From contig OX485807.1 of the NCBI GenBank assembly GCA_950295325.1, forward strand, positions 34,936,440-35,000,439: a stretch of 64,000 nucleotides of DNA, in the 5' to 3' direction. Shown here piece after piece: positions 1 to 11,968 of this stretch. Numbering within the stretch: the first letter of the stretch is position 1; the number at the start of each line of letters is the position of its first letter. The stretch is from Polytrichum commune (taxonomy: Eukaryota; Streptophyta; Polytrichopsida; Polytrichales; Polytrichaceae). The translations under genes and the position numbers were made by a program. A model generated the notes under the pieces. It made no database searches and was not told where the DNA came from. It worked only from the letters and a program-made list of their open reading frames with translations.

Positions 1-843
1 GAATGGGTTCTCAACCCAATGTTATCTACGTACCATCCTATTTGTGTGGCCCTTTCTACATAACAAACTACAATAAATCAAGGGATATGAAATTTTGACA
101 TGTCACGGTCTCCTGATTTTGTGTTGGTCCCACCCATTTGAAATGGGCTTGACACAAAACCTAATAAACCGTGAATACTTATCCATTAGGTATCCATGTA
201 GCCTTTCCATCCATTCAAACTTTCTTTGTCTTTTATGCTCTTGAGCTCTTGTGTAAAGAGATGTGAGACGGTCTTGGCATTGTCCGCCAATGATAGAATT
301 GAAATGTCAACGGTGAGAGGCTCTAAAGCGCTAGTGCAAAGTCCCCCTTAAAAATGAATATGCCACTACATTTGAGTGTTTGTGTGCTCAGGTGTGCATC
401 TAATAATAGACTCATAAAAGACACGTGTTTGGACTACGTGAAGAGATTGGACTACGCGCTCAACATTCATCAACCATTCTAGGGTCAATAGTCAACTTAA
501 GTTTTTTTTTGAGAGGGGGGGAGGGGCTACATTATTTTTGATGGCTTTGACACTTGTCACTTTGAAAAAACATACCATGAACAAGGGAAATTGGAAAAAT
601 AAAATAAACAATTAAATCCATAGTTTGTTGCTAAAACCCCATATCACATTCGCGGATCCAAGAAAGTCCAAACCCAAATTGAGAATATTTGGAAAACAAG
701 AGAAGTAAACATTTGAGGCATTTATACTTTCGTAAATGTCGCGTATTTCAAGCAATGGGTTATGGGATTTCGTTTCCCAACACCTACCATTGGGGGGTGT
801 GGTTTGCAGTGGCAATCATGGGTAATCATTTGTGTGTCCGAGG
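1..843. other. gene-less stretch with repeat fragments
   Basis: No supported coding region. Bases 60-330 resemble 25200-25400 (a shared run around 'gggcttgacacaaa' and 'atccatgtag'), so this is part of a dispersed repeat. Bases 405-490 carry a diverged copy of the dispersed family described at 9640-9930. Confidence 0.5.
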
Positions 844-1054
844 CAGTGATGAGGGAGGTTTTTGGGCATAATTGGTTGAGATCCTAGTGTTTGCATGTTG
901 ATATCCTCCGGTTTTCCTTCATTAAGTTTATGGTATATTCGATAGATTCCTCCAGAATGTTCGGTAATTTTCATGAAGTCTTGAACTTCAACTGGCTATT
1001 TCTCAAACTCAACTGGTTCATCTATAACTAACTGCCGCTTCTCCGCGATCATTG
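844..1054. mobile_element. hAT-type MITE, copy 1 (211 bp, 8-bp TSD)
   Basis: The element starts CAGTGATGAGGG and ends in the inverse of CAATGATCGCGG. It is flanked by a perfect 8-bp direct repeat GTCCGAGG at 836-843 and 1055-1062. A CA-G terminal start with an 8-bp target duplication is the hAT signature. It has no coding capacity. Copies 2 and 3 lie at 1413-1621 and 41747-41972; the interior, with several CCGGTT/AACTGG-like motifs, is shared. Confidence 0.85.
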
Positions 1055-1412
1055 GTCCGAGGGCTCAAGTCTAGCACTAGGGGAAGGCCCGAGATGGCAC
1101 CCAATGCAACTACCAAGACTGCAATTAGATGCAGTAACGTGGAGGCCACACATGTTCGAAAATGCCGGTTTTGAAATAGAGTTTGGTAAACCAAGACAAA
1201 ACAATTTCCGCCGTGACGTGTGCTTAACTTCAAGGAGCTCGGTGTCGGTCCCCTTTTCTTTTTGGGTTAAAACCGTCCGTTTTCAAACTCCGATCGAAAT
1301 TGGAGGTTTTTAAGCCTTGCAAAACCACCGTCTTGGATCAAAGTTGAAAACGGATGTTTACACCCAATAAAAGAGGGACCGACGTTGAGACCAAGCTCCA
1401 CAAAGCTTAGCC

Positions 1413-1621
1413 CAGTGATCGGGTAGATTTTTGGTCATAATCGGTTGAAATCCTAGTGTTTGCAAGTCCAACCAGTTACATTTTGACATCCTCCGGGTTT
1501 TCCTTTCTTAAACTAGGGTATATTCTATAAATCTCTTTAAAACAATCGGTAATCCTCATGCGGTCTTGAACTTCAACCGGTTCATTTGTAACTAACTGCT
1601 GCTAGTTCTCCATGATCATTG
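1413..1621. mobile_element. hAT-type MITE, copy 2 (209 bp)
   Basis: Same family and orientation as 844-1054. It begins CAGTGATCGGGT and ends CATGATCATTG. The flanking 8-mers GCTTAGCC (1405-1412) and GTTTAGGC (1622-1629) match at 6 of 8 positions, a decayed target duplication. The sequence flanking copies 1 and 2 is also related ('ggcaatcatgggtaatca' recurs near 812 and 1822), so a segment may have been duplicated together with the element. Confidence 0.75.
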
Positions 1622-2175
1622 GTTTAGGCGCATGTCAAGGCCGAAATGCTTTTACCTTGGATCACCAAACTCCGAATTGAAACCGGCATTTCTGAATGCA
1701 TGTCACCTCCGTAATGAGAAACCGGCACATATTTTACGCAATGGGGTTTAAGATTTCATTTCCGAGGGCTAACACACACTGAATGAGGGGGGGGGGGGGG
1801 TTGACAGGTTGTGCTTTGCAGTGGCAATCATGGGTAATCAATTGTGCGTCTGAGGGCTTTAAGAGCCTAGCACTAAAGAGAAGGGCGGAGATGATCAAGT
1901 GCCAACACTGCAATTTATAGAGGCAGGCAGGAAGTCATGGTGGTTTACAGGATTGGCAAGAGAGTCGAGAGGAGGTTCATGTGGAAATTGGCTATTCTGG
2001 AGGGGCCACCCAATGGATATGAGGTGGAAGCTCCAAAATAGGGCCTGCCCCTTATCTTGAGGGGCATGGCTTGTTATAACGTTCCCCCATACTACGCCTC
2101 CCCAACCCCCAGGAACCAGATATACGTTCAGTGCCTATCCTAGTGGCCCTCTTTGAGGATCTCTCGCTCTCTTAA

Positions 2176-2684
2176 GGGCCGCTTTACACCTAGACGCTGG
2201 GCCAATTCGTTGTGTATGAGGCTTGAAATCATCACTTGTGATTGGTCAAAAGGCTGAAATCGGCCCTAACCCCTTCACACCTAGAGGCTGGGCCGATTTG
2301 GTGGTATGAAAATTTTAATTAGAAAATGCACGGTCTGACACGGCCCGAGCTCGTTGAATTGGGTGCACCCAAAATGGAGGGCCAATGCCAGATTTCAATA
2401 ATAATAATAATAATAACATTTTTGCATAAAATATGAATTTTTTTTCAACGAACTAGATCCGTTGGATTTTGTGGAAATATGAGTGGCTCTATGCTAGGTT
2501 ATGCTATATTTATTGAATTGGCCTAGGTTCTTGACCCTAAGGCCTTTACATGTGGAAAAATTGACCCCCATTATAATCTTATTATAATGTGTAGTTGAGG
2601 TTGGCCTCCAACCCAAAAGGGATTGAAATTTCATGCAATCGGCCTCAAGGGAAATTGACCTGGCCTCTAGGTGTAAAACGGCCC
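2176..2684. mobile_element. Tourist/Harbinger-like MITE (509 bp, TAA target duplication)
   Basis: Terminal inverted repeats begin GGGCCGCTTTACACCTAGA on the left and GGGCCGTTTTACACCTAGA on the right (read inward), with TAA on both sides (2173-2175, 2685-2687). A 3-bp TWA duplication with GGGC-type ends fits PIF/Harbinger elements. An extra internal copy of the end motif sits near 2262-2300. No transposase is present. Confidence 0.75.
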
Positions 2685-3092
2685 TAAGATACACAGATGG
2701 CCACACACCCACATGGTATGGTAAATGTCATGGACTAAGAAGGCTTACCCTAGATTTCAAAGGTTAACATTGCGTACTTAGCCGCCATTGATTACCAGAA
2801 AATAGATTATAGTACATGGATTTGTATGTAGGATATGGTATGTGCCTACGGTACGTCTACTTCAAATTGAAGAACCACATGAGTTCAACATCCTATTGTC
2901 ACAACATGCCAACTAATAGTGCTTTGCCCTTCAAGGCCTCTCACCACAAACCCTAGTTCTGCTTCCTCACTTCCCATGAACCCTGTGTAGATATCACGAC
3001 CCACAAGGACCTTAGGTACGGGTGATGAACTCCAACTTGTAGACTTTCACCGTTTGCAAGCATTCAAATCACCTCCCAACGCACACATCCAA

Positions 3093-3561
3093 GGGGGACG
3101 TTAAATACCCCCCCACGAACTTTTCGGACTGTCAGAGTCGGGCTGGGGCAGCCGCCCGGCCAGAAAATCTGAATTTTCTGGACCCGACCGAAAACTGTTG
3201 CCCGCCCGCCCAATTATAACCTCAATGTTAGTGAGGGTTTTGTAATATTTTTGACTTCCAAGTTAATTACATGTTTTTTTGACGGTTTCACTTTGATAAT
3301 GAAACCCCAGTCAATTGCTTATTTACTCAATGGAAGTGAACATATATATTGGATTTTGGCCCTTGAAGGTGAAGTGCACTCAATATGGGATTTGTGAGTA
3401 AGTGGCCTTCAAGAATGCAAGGGCAATGGTTTTTTCGAAATCGGGCGGGCGGGCAACAATTTTCGGTCGGGTCCAGAAAATTCAGATTTTCTGGCCGGGC
3501 GGCTGCCCCAGCCCGACTCTGACAGTCCGAAAAGTTCGTGGGGGGGTATTTAACGTCCCCC
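3093..3561. mobile_element. Mutator-like foldback element (469 bp, 119-bp TIRs, 9-bp TSD)
   Basis: The left arm 3093-3211 and right arm 3443-3561 are near-identical inverted repeats. They start GGGGGACGTTAAATACC and run to a GGGCGGGCGGGC tract. Both sides carry the 9-bp direct repeat CACATCCAA (3084-3092 and 3562-3570). Long TIRs with a 9-bp duplication are characteristic of MULE-type elements. The 230-bp interior is non-coding. The long open frame crossing it on the minus strand is an artefact of the GC-rich arms. Confidence 0.85.
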
Positions 3562-3892
3562 CACATCCAAGTGGGAATGCGTTGTGGACAACGACACTTT
3601 TGTCGTAACCCACAATGAACATATGCCCTCCGAAATCCAATTTTGCAAGGAGAATGCACTACGTTTGGCCGAGGACTGAACAATGAGAGGTGTGGTATCT
3701 GAACATTGATCTCAATAGGAACCGTGGTTTTACCTTTCCCACTAATTCTTGTATATGACAATGTGGGTGCTTTTGCACACACATGTCCAACTCACACTAG
3801 TAGAAAACTATGACCAAAACAACCGTGACTGAAATTGGCTGCAATTGACTATAATTTTCTTTTCTGACTAAAAATTTAATTTTTTGGAGGTG

Positions 3893-3945
3893 TGTAATAT
3901 ACCATCGGAAAGGTATTTTCAAGACCTTTCCAACGATATATTACA
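3893..3945. repeat. imperfect hairpin, about 22-bp stem
   Basis: TGTAATATACCATCGGAAAGGT is followed, after a 9-nt loop, by its near-perfect inverse. The stem has a few mismatches in the middle. It may be the tip of an old MITE or the end of a larger element; I see no target duplication. Confidence 0.5.
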
Positions 3946-6900
3946 AGCCCCCGAATTCTTGAAATGTTAGTTGCTAAACAAAAAAAAAAAAAAAACAAAT
4001 TTGCAGTTGTTTAGGGACTGCAAATCAGGTTGGTCAAAAGAACCCTAAATAAACAACCCTAAACAACCCTAAAGACCAGGCTGCTCGAATAGGAGCCCTA
4101 GATGACGTACTTTCTTCTCTAAACTTTGTGCGCCGATCAACACCTATGTAAGATGCATGTTACACTTCATGCTCAAGTCGTGCAAATTACCTCTCAATCA
4201 TTGCAATAGTCTTCTCTCGAATTGCAAAAAGGTCATGTGTCAACTTCAATTTTGATGTACTCATGCCACATGGGAGATGTAATGATAGAATAAATGCTCA
4301 TGATGATGATGATTGGATCATCCACATAGTCGAAAAGACATAGTTGCCCATTGGGGTCGCCACATGGCACATCGGTGGTGAGATCCGCATTTGCCAACTC
4401 CGTCTAAGTTTACAAAGGCATGGACATGGGCTTGGCCAAAACTTTCCTCAAGGAGTAACAAGGTGTCAAGCACCACTTGATTGACATGGTGCACCCGATC
4501 GTGGAATACACGTTTGTGAGCAATTCCTCATCGATGCCCACACAACGACCAAGGTGGTTTTGTCAAAAGGCATGATGCCCATTGTCATTGGCGGCATTGG
4601 GCATGGACATGCGTTGCAATTCTCACATCCATGATGGAAGATGTCCCATGAACCCATGAAAGCCTCAAATAAAGAACCCAAGCACAAGTTTTATCAAGAG
4701 AGAGGTAGTGTCATGTGTTAGATTAGCGTCATATGCTTTGATACCATTCATGTAGTTATGACGAAGATTTTACATTTTGGTTTCATTAGGGGGATGGGTA
4801 TTCGAGGGTGTTTTTGTTTGTGATACCATTCATGTCTATATATATTAACCACTAACCTTCAAACCTTGATAAACTCGAACTAGTATCAACATGGTCTAGA
4901 ATGGTATTTACCCATGTAATGACTAAAGTAAACAAAGATTCTCTCACCTTCTGATGCCCATCATATATCAATATTTGACTGGTACACAATTTTGATACCA
5001 ACCGAGTGGGTTCTTCAATACCATTATTGATATGGTATGTTGATACCGTGCATTCACCTACATATTGGTCAGACGTTGATACATACCTAATGTGAGTCTT
5101 GGATTGAGGGAACTGTGACCATGGATGACATAGTGTCATTTTTATTTGATGAGAATCCCGTTCCAGATTCACATACAAGCTTGTGGTTATGATCGAGGTG
5201 AAGCATCCCTCATTCATGCCGACCCTTGAAATCAGTGTCGTGTCTCTCTCTTTATTGAATGGACAACGTGCCTATCGAGGTGTTTGGGTTGCTAAGGTAG
5301 AAATACCATAACCCGTGAAAATAAGGTGATTCGCATTGAAGATCTGGTCTGACAATCATGAGATAATTTTCCAATATAGACGAGAAGGATTCATGAAGAA
5401 TGCAAGTTGTTTCATATTTTTCTGCCCTATACAAAAAATGCTACAATTCCTCAAACTGGAAAGTTGTCCAAACCCCTACTCGTTCACTAGATTCTCCCTA
5501 CACCGAACACGGTAATCCGCATTTCCATACATAACATAGCCTAAATCGGTTACCTCATGAGTGCATTAATACTTGACTCCCATTGGCTACACTAAGTGTA
5601 CACGCATTGAAGTTGTTGCCGAGCTATGATCGGTTTTAGAAATGGCACTTCACCATTATGACGGCGGTCTAGTGCACGGCTAGAGGGTGGTAAACTGGTT
5701 ATGGTAGTTCTACCTTAGTCCATTTGGCAAAATGCAAATGGACTAATTCTACTATAATTAACTAGAAAAACAACAATTATTTTCAAAGCGTCTTCACACA
5801 TTTGAACTTTCCAGACAAGGATCTTTAGTGACGATAAATTTGGGGAGCTTTTGCTCTTACTTAAACTACCTCTCCAAGTATTTGCAGGTTGAATCGTTCG
5901 AACTTCGATTTGTACAGAAACGATTTTATCCCTCGCATCCATTTCAGTTTCAATTGCCTCGCTTAGATAAAATCCCATAATGCCATCATTCAAAACTTTG
6001 TTAGGTGTTTTGGCAAATTTCATACTTTTTGAAATTTATCTAGAGTTCTAATTGATTGTTTGATGTCACTATTTGGATGACATCCATCGATTTAAAAGGA
6101 TTTGGAGGTTGAAATTTTATGCCATTTCATCTAATTTCATGGTACCCTCATTTAGATTGGTTAAATCTTTGTAAAGAGTCTATAAATCCTCCCAAGTTAA
6201 TAAAAAAACATACAATCAAGTATGAACTAATTGATTATGATTGAATTGAATCAAGAGGGGAGGTGGGTCATGATGATTGGAGCATTGGATGTGAGACGAG
6301 GCTTTATACATAGGACTCACACAAAATCCTAGTTTGATATTGGACATGTTGATTGCAAAGAAGACATTTAGAATGACTCAAATACGACTTATTGGACCAC
6401 AAGCCAACGCCAATGACATTTGGTAATTGTGGACTAGAGTTCTAACTCTAGTTTAAGGCAAGTTAAAATGTATAACTCCATTTAGGGTCCATCTAGAGGG
6501 AGGTGCCAAATCGTATTTATCTTCACAACCAACCTATGAGTCATTGGTAATTGCCATGCGTTAGTGGAAGGAATACTCGAATCTATCATTATGATATATT
6601 TGCAGATTTTCCAATGACGCAAGACTAATTTTCTAGTGGCGCATGTCCATTACCCAATACTCATATGCTTGTAGTGTTTGATGCGGGTTTTGAAAAAGGG
6701 GAGGGTAATCCTCCAAGTTTGTATAAACCACTACTTACTTCAAGGTGCAACAAACATAAATATATGTGTTTCAAATAGCTTTTTACCCCCCCCCCCAATA
6801 TAAATATAAACAAATAATTTTAAAAAAACATTCACTACTGACATATGCGGATTCTATAACATGGAAAATAACTAGAAAATGTGCCACCAACAACGGATAT

Positions 6901-6949
6901 TTGCATAGCACGAGTTTAATTGGGGGGACCAACGAGGGACAAATGCAAC
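3946..6949. other. about 3 kb without a supported gene
   Basis: Open frames at 4466-4687, 4852-5217 and 5715-6023 (all minus) have no recognisable domain, no splice support and ordinary AT-rich composition. I treat them as chance. A poly-A run lies at about 3979-3995 and a poly-C run at 6787-6796. Confidence 0.4.
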
Positions 6950-7031
6950 AAGTCAAAATGTGAATCGATGTGTTTCAAATTGTACTCAATATCGAGTACA
7001 ATTTGAAACACATCGATTCACATTTTGACTT
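6950..7031. repeat. perfect 38-bp inverted repeat with 6-nt loop
   Basis: Bases 6950-6987 are exactly reverse-complementary to 6994-7031, with loop AATATC. No mismatch in 38 bp means a recent origin or active correction. It is shorter than most MITEs and could fold as an RNA hairpin if transcribed. I see no clear target duplication. Confidence 0.9.
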
Positions 7032-7063
7032 AGTGTAGTCTAGGAGTAGCCTTATGATGTCAC

Positions 7064-7549
7064 GTGCGATGTTTTCTTTGGCTTGCTAAAATACTGAACA
7101 CAACCACTAAATTCCATACACATGTGTTTTGGATGGAAAAATGGATGCGGGTCCATATGAAGTCGAACTTGCTATTGCTACATTTGACCAAATCTCACAA
7201 GTTATCTAACCCCCACCCACCCACCCACCACATTCTAGGGTTCCCGTATCCATTCGCTCCTATGAAAGTCTCGGTCTCCCAACAAAGACATTTTCCGGAC
7301 GGAGGAAACGTGTTGATTGGCAACCATTACAATCGCCTTGATGCAACCGATGGTTATATCATGCCATGGCTTATAATAGCAAGCCAATTTAGCTTTGGCT
7401 TCAAGACCATACGCTACCCATCTTTGGAGGCTGCTCCGAAAGTGGACCAACACATGACCCACTTGTGGAGCTTGAGGAAAGGAGTCCCGTTGGATGAAAA
7501 GTTATATCCACCGGATGTCAAAGTGATCGTGAACAAGAATGCACTTTAA
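7064..7549 (+). CDS. unidentified open frame, 161 codons (doubtful)
   Basis: A continuous 161-codon frame starts just after the perfect hairpin and ends 39 bp before the MITE at 7589. I recognise no domain. The C-terminal half (about residues 85-160) reads more like protein than the N-terminal half, which is Leu/His/Pro-rich. No introns or paralogue are evident. It may be an exon of a decayed gene or chance. Confidence 0.2.
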   Translation: MRCFLWLAKILNTTTKFHTHVFWMEKWMRVHMKSNLLLLHLTKSHKLSNPHPPTHHILGFPYPFAPMKVSVSQQRHFPDGGNVLIGNHYNRLDATDGYIMPWLIIASQFSFGFKTIRYPSLEAAPKVDQHMTHLWSLRKGVPLDEKLYPPDVKVIVNKNAL

Positions 7550-7588
7550 AGGCCGCTTGTTCAAGTTCGAGGAGGGCCACGCAAATAA

Positions 7589-8158
7589 GGGTCGGTTCAC
7601 ACTATGGACCATGAAGTTGGACCAGGGAAGATGGCCTTTTTTTCCATGGTTCAACTATAGGGTCCAACTTCCATGGTCAAATTTCTTAAAAACACTATTT
7701 ACAAAGTCTTTGGGCCCTTCACTGGGTGTAAACCAAATGTGGACCGAGAGGAATGATCATGCACCCAAAAGTGAACGTGTTGATTTTTTAATTATATGCC
7801 CCCAAAAAAGCGGTTTTGAAAAAAAAAAAATCAAGTTTGACCACTATGTTGTCTTCATATTTTCTTCTCAAAAAAAAAATTTCATTAAAAATTTACTATA
7901 ACAACATTATTATGTCATGGGCCCTTGCCTTTTCAACTGGAACACCTCTTTTGTCTCTCCCGTTGCAAAACCCGTTGGACCGTGTTAGTGGATAAGGTAG
8001 GTCTTAAAACATGTCGTATGGGGACCTCAAAGTTCATGGTCACTCCAACATTTTTATCCTTTGTGTAAACTGAAGTGGTTTTGGGACAAGACCAACAACC
8101 AATCACATATTTTATAGGGCCTTGGGACGACTTCATGGTCTATGGTGTAAACAACCCC
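7589..8158. mobile_element. Tourist/Harbinger-like MITE (570 bp, TAA TSD)
   Basis: Ends read GGGTCGGTTCACACTATGG and, inward from the right, GGGGTTGTTTACACCATAG, followed on both arms by ACCATGAAGT. TAA flanks both sides (7586-7588, 8159-8161). Related copies lie at 29697-30295 (opposite orientation) and 31617-32512 (left end missing). No coding capacity. Confidence 0.75.
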
Positions 8159-8161
8159 TAA

Positions 8162-10139
8162 GTACTCCACCCAAATCTACCATCAAACGCCAATATACAA
8201 ATATAAGGTTAAGGTGTGCGGGTGTTATTCGGTTACTTTCCTTGATCAGACCCCATGCAATTGATTGCGTCCGGTTAAACGAGGATTACAGAACAAACAA
8301 ATAGAGAGAGGATTAAAGATATGTGTTTATAAAAGATCGTATTATGTTTTCAAATTCATTATTTGCTCCACACTTCATAGCGAACATAATTGGGAGGACC
8401 TATGTATTCAATCAAGAAATCAACAATCATGGACTTTTGATAATTGTAACTAAATAAGGGGAGGTATGCTTTTCAATTTGGTAGTTGTTGGTGTTTCATC
8501 GGAGGTATGTTGATGTAACACAAATTCAAATATGTAAATATGATCAATGAGAGATAGAGAGCAAGAAAAATGGACCGGAGAACACATGCATACCGTAGAC
8601 CAACATGGTGGAATAATTGTTTTGCTTTGGAATATCTTCACATCTAAAGTGTGAGACAAAAGTTGCATTGCTTGGCGTGTGACCTAGCGTGTGTGTTACC
8701 AATTGAACCAACCGGGCCACGGAGTTGCTTGTTTCAAACCACGTGGACAATGAATCCACACTAGACACGGCATCTAGTGTAGATGTCCAACCTCAAATGG
8801 TAATTCTATTTTCAAAGCGCGTAGACCAAATTATGTCAACATAACCCCGTGTCTTTTTGTACTCGTTCAACTTGTTTTGTTAAGGTACAAATGCATTCAT
8901 TGGACACCACTTTTAAGTTGACATTTATACTGGAGTAGTATATGGCAAGGCTTGTAGTTTCCATACGGACACCCCCAAAAAAAACACATGTGAAGATGAG
9001 ATTGGATGATGTGCTCAAACTAAACACATCGTTATAGATTCAATAGTGAACATAATTGGGAAGGGCCATGTGATCGTTTAAAGAGTAACCATCACTTTCA
9101 TAATTTGTAACTTTTGTATACAAACTCTACTTTTGACACTTAAAATGATTGTCGTCATGTGCTAAGCATATGAGACAGTCTACAATCCCTTGCAACGGCC
9201 ATAAATGTATGTGGAATTGGAAGTGTCCATTATAGGCCCACATACCTTGTAGGTGTTGAAGTAAGAAGATTTCGTACCACATAAGGTGGACATAACTTAC
9301 ATTAAATTAGACACCGTCGTTTGAGATTCCACTTTGCCGCAATAACATGGATTTGATGTAGGTCGGTGCCAAACTTTGTTTTCTTTTTCCAAGGGTTTAG
9401 GGTTTCCAAGCCGAGTGTGCTTCCAAATGGATTGATTACCCATAGTGTTAGTTTACCTACTCACATTTACTCATATAAAGTAGCATTCCTTACATTTACT
9501 TGAGCCAAGTGAACAATGATATTTCTACAAGATTCACATTCACATTCACGAGATAGATTGAGGATAGATTGGATCATATTTCAAATTGTTTAATACCTAC
9601 CCTAAGGTATTATTTTGGGTGTTTTTGGTTCCTTTCTCGTGTTCTCCAACTTCTGTCAATTAGATTTACACAACAAAATACGTGTTGTAATAGCAAATCC
9701 ATGATTAAACATTTGCAAATTTCAGATTCAAAATCGGACTTCCCCTAATTTATCGAAAGTGCATGTTTGTTGATTTCTTAATTGGATAAATAGGTCCTCC
9801 CAATTGTGTTCATTGTTGAGTGTAGAATAGTTATTGATGTTTAAAGACGTAGTCCAATCTCTTTTAAACGTGTGTCTTTGCAATGTTTGCTATTTTGCCC
9901 TCACCAAACCACATACCAATCAAATAAATTGGGTAACATACAAAGTGCCACTTATGTAAGTTAACTGGTACATCTTTTCCAAAGCCTCATGTCTATTGCA
10001 AAATTACACATGGAGAAACAATGATTAAAAAATAACTATATACTTTGACTTACTTTCGTAACCTACATCTATCCATACATCAATACTTTGTCCACCCTTC
10101 TTTAGAAGCTAAAACAACTTAGATATGTTATGATAGAGC
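8162..10139. repeat. gene-less stretch with dispersed repeat copies
   Basis: Bases 9640-9930 are one copy of a dispersed family with a core 'ataggtcctcccaattgtg' followed by an 'agacgtagtccaatctctt' segment. A clear inverted copy lies at about 31145-31450 and a direct one at about 34905-35130. Shorter matches occur near 8380, 9046, 22631, 33000, 33969, 34167 and 38885. No TIRs or coding domain were recognised, so the type of element is unknown. Confidence 0.55.
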
Positions 10140-11196
10140 TTTTGACACGACTCGTGAGTGATGGAATGGAAAAAAGCTTGCACATGCTCCCACTATTGAA
10201 ACATTCCTTAGCTTGGTGTTGGATACTCTTTTAATTGCCGTTCCACAAATGCCCACACATGTTTAATTGGATTTAGGTCAAGTGATTAAGGAGGCCAAGT
10301 AAGTGCATCAATTTTTTGTTGCAATGACAACCATTGCTTGATTAATTTGCAATATGTTTAGGATCATTGTCGTGTTGAAATACGACATGAGAAGGGTTGA
10401 AATGGCACCATGCAATTGGCTTGGTGACCTTGTATTGACGAATGCTAACCTACAACGTTTGTGTCATCTTCCCCTCTATCTTGCACATGTAACCCATGCC
10501 ACGGGAAGTCATACAACCTCACACAAAATCGCTTCACCTCCATGTTTAATTGTTTGACTGACGTGACGAGCTTGTAATTGAAATTCTCCAACCTTCACCC
10601 AACACCAAGCGCGATCATCAAACTGAGATTGATTGATTTTGGTCTCATCGCTTAAAATCACCCTATACAAATTATAGATAGTTGACTCTTGATGATATTG
10701 AGCAAATTCCAACATGCAATGCATATTCTTGGTTATTGACAACGACTTCTTCTAATTCTGTAATGACCTAATATCTACTTCATGAAGTACACACCTCATT
10801 GTGTTGGTGCTTGCTACCACATTCAAGTGCTCACTTGAAATATCCCTCACGCTCACAACATTATTTAATCCACCAATTTTGATGGCTCTCATGCACACTC
10901 GACGTTGAGCAAGAGTGATGGTTCTTGGGCGCCCTCCTCTTGAAGGCCCCACATGAGGAACACACTCTTTACAAAATTATCCTAAAACACGTACATTGAG
11001 ACATACTCAACAATTTTGACACTTCGCGTGTGCTACGCCCATGCTGCAACAAGGCTATAGCATTCAAGCTTTTCTCCTCTAGTAATGCTCTCATGGGCAA
11101 AGGAAAACTTTCACAATTGTAAGAGAATATGTCATGAGATACCACACCATTAACCAAAAGTGAGAGGAAGGATCCTAGGTTGCACTGCGAACTCAT
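10140..11196 (-). pseudogene. decayed Tc1-like (DD34/35E) transposase
   Basis: Read on the minus strand, the pieces follow Tc1 transposase order. There is a helix-turn-helix region with STREVSKLL (about 11030), a GRPRT linker (about 10930), the first catalytic Asp in ILSDETKIN (about 10650), KHGG (about 10530), the second Asp in FQHDNDPKH (about 10370), and SLDLNPIKHVW (about 10270), where family members have Glu before HVW. The tail ends LKEYPTP and CQKLYHNI. Several frameshifts and stops interrupt it, and the third catalytic residue is Lys (codon AAA) instead of Glu. The YPTP tail is of the kind I associate with fungal Tc1 families, which is recollection and not a search. The element's terminal repeats were not found. 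Confidence 0.85.
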
Positions 11197-11968
11197 TCTT
11201 GCAAATTAAGATGAGTGATGCAAATGTTCCAAAACTAAGTCAATAGACCTCTGTTCATTCAAAATGCAATTTCTCTCTTCTTGTAATAGCACTCAAGTTG
11301 AAATTTGGAAAATGATAGGCAACTTGGTTGTGCATGTGACCCACTTCACGGTTTGGCAAACATATCAATACTCTTTTAAATATGGCTTCCCAAAATTTGT
11401 TGTTTTGTTGATTGACTCAATTTTGAGAGTCAATGTAATTATCTTTTAATTATGGGATTCCTCATTTATGGAAATGTGTATTGTGAACTTTTCGACAAAC
11501 AAATCATAGTATTTTAATTGCAACATCTTTTTTTTTGGAAAGAGACCATCATATAGTTGCTTAGTAATGTCAAATCATTGGAATTTTTCTCTGTGGTTTC
11601 ATTCAATTACGAGTTTTTATAAAATCGTGTGTTCCTCTTGGTCTCTGGGTTCCTATACCTACCTCTAGGTAAATGTGTGCATGTGTGGTGTACTTCATAG
11701 AACATTTCACTTGAATCTCCTCAATAAAATATTAATAATACATTTATGAGCATCCCAACCATAAAATTACTCAATGTTGTGCTTTTGTTTTGTGAGCTAT
11801 TGGAATATGATCATGAGACGCTTGAAATTTCACTATGAGTTAAAACAAAACAACCCAATGTACTAAGTCCGAAGGAAGATTAGTATAATGTTCATAAGGA
11901 TGAATGTCACATTGGTTTAAGAAATTCTACAATAATCTAGAGTTATTTCTTCCAAAATTTCAATTCAT

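Noticed and set aside
3327-3782. 151-codon minus-strand open frame
   Set aside because: It runs through the arm of the foldback element and is open only because of the GC-rich inverted repeat; no domain.
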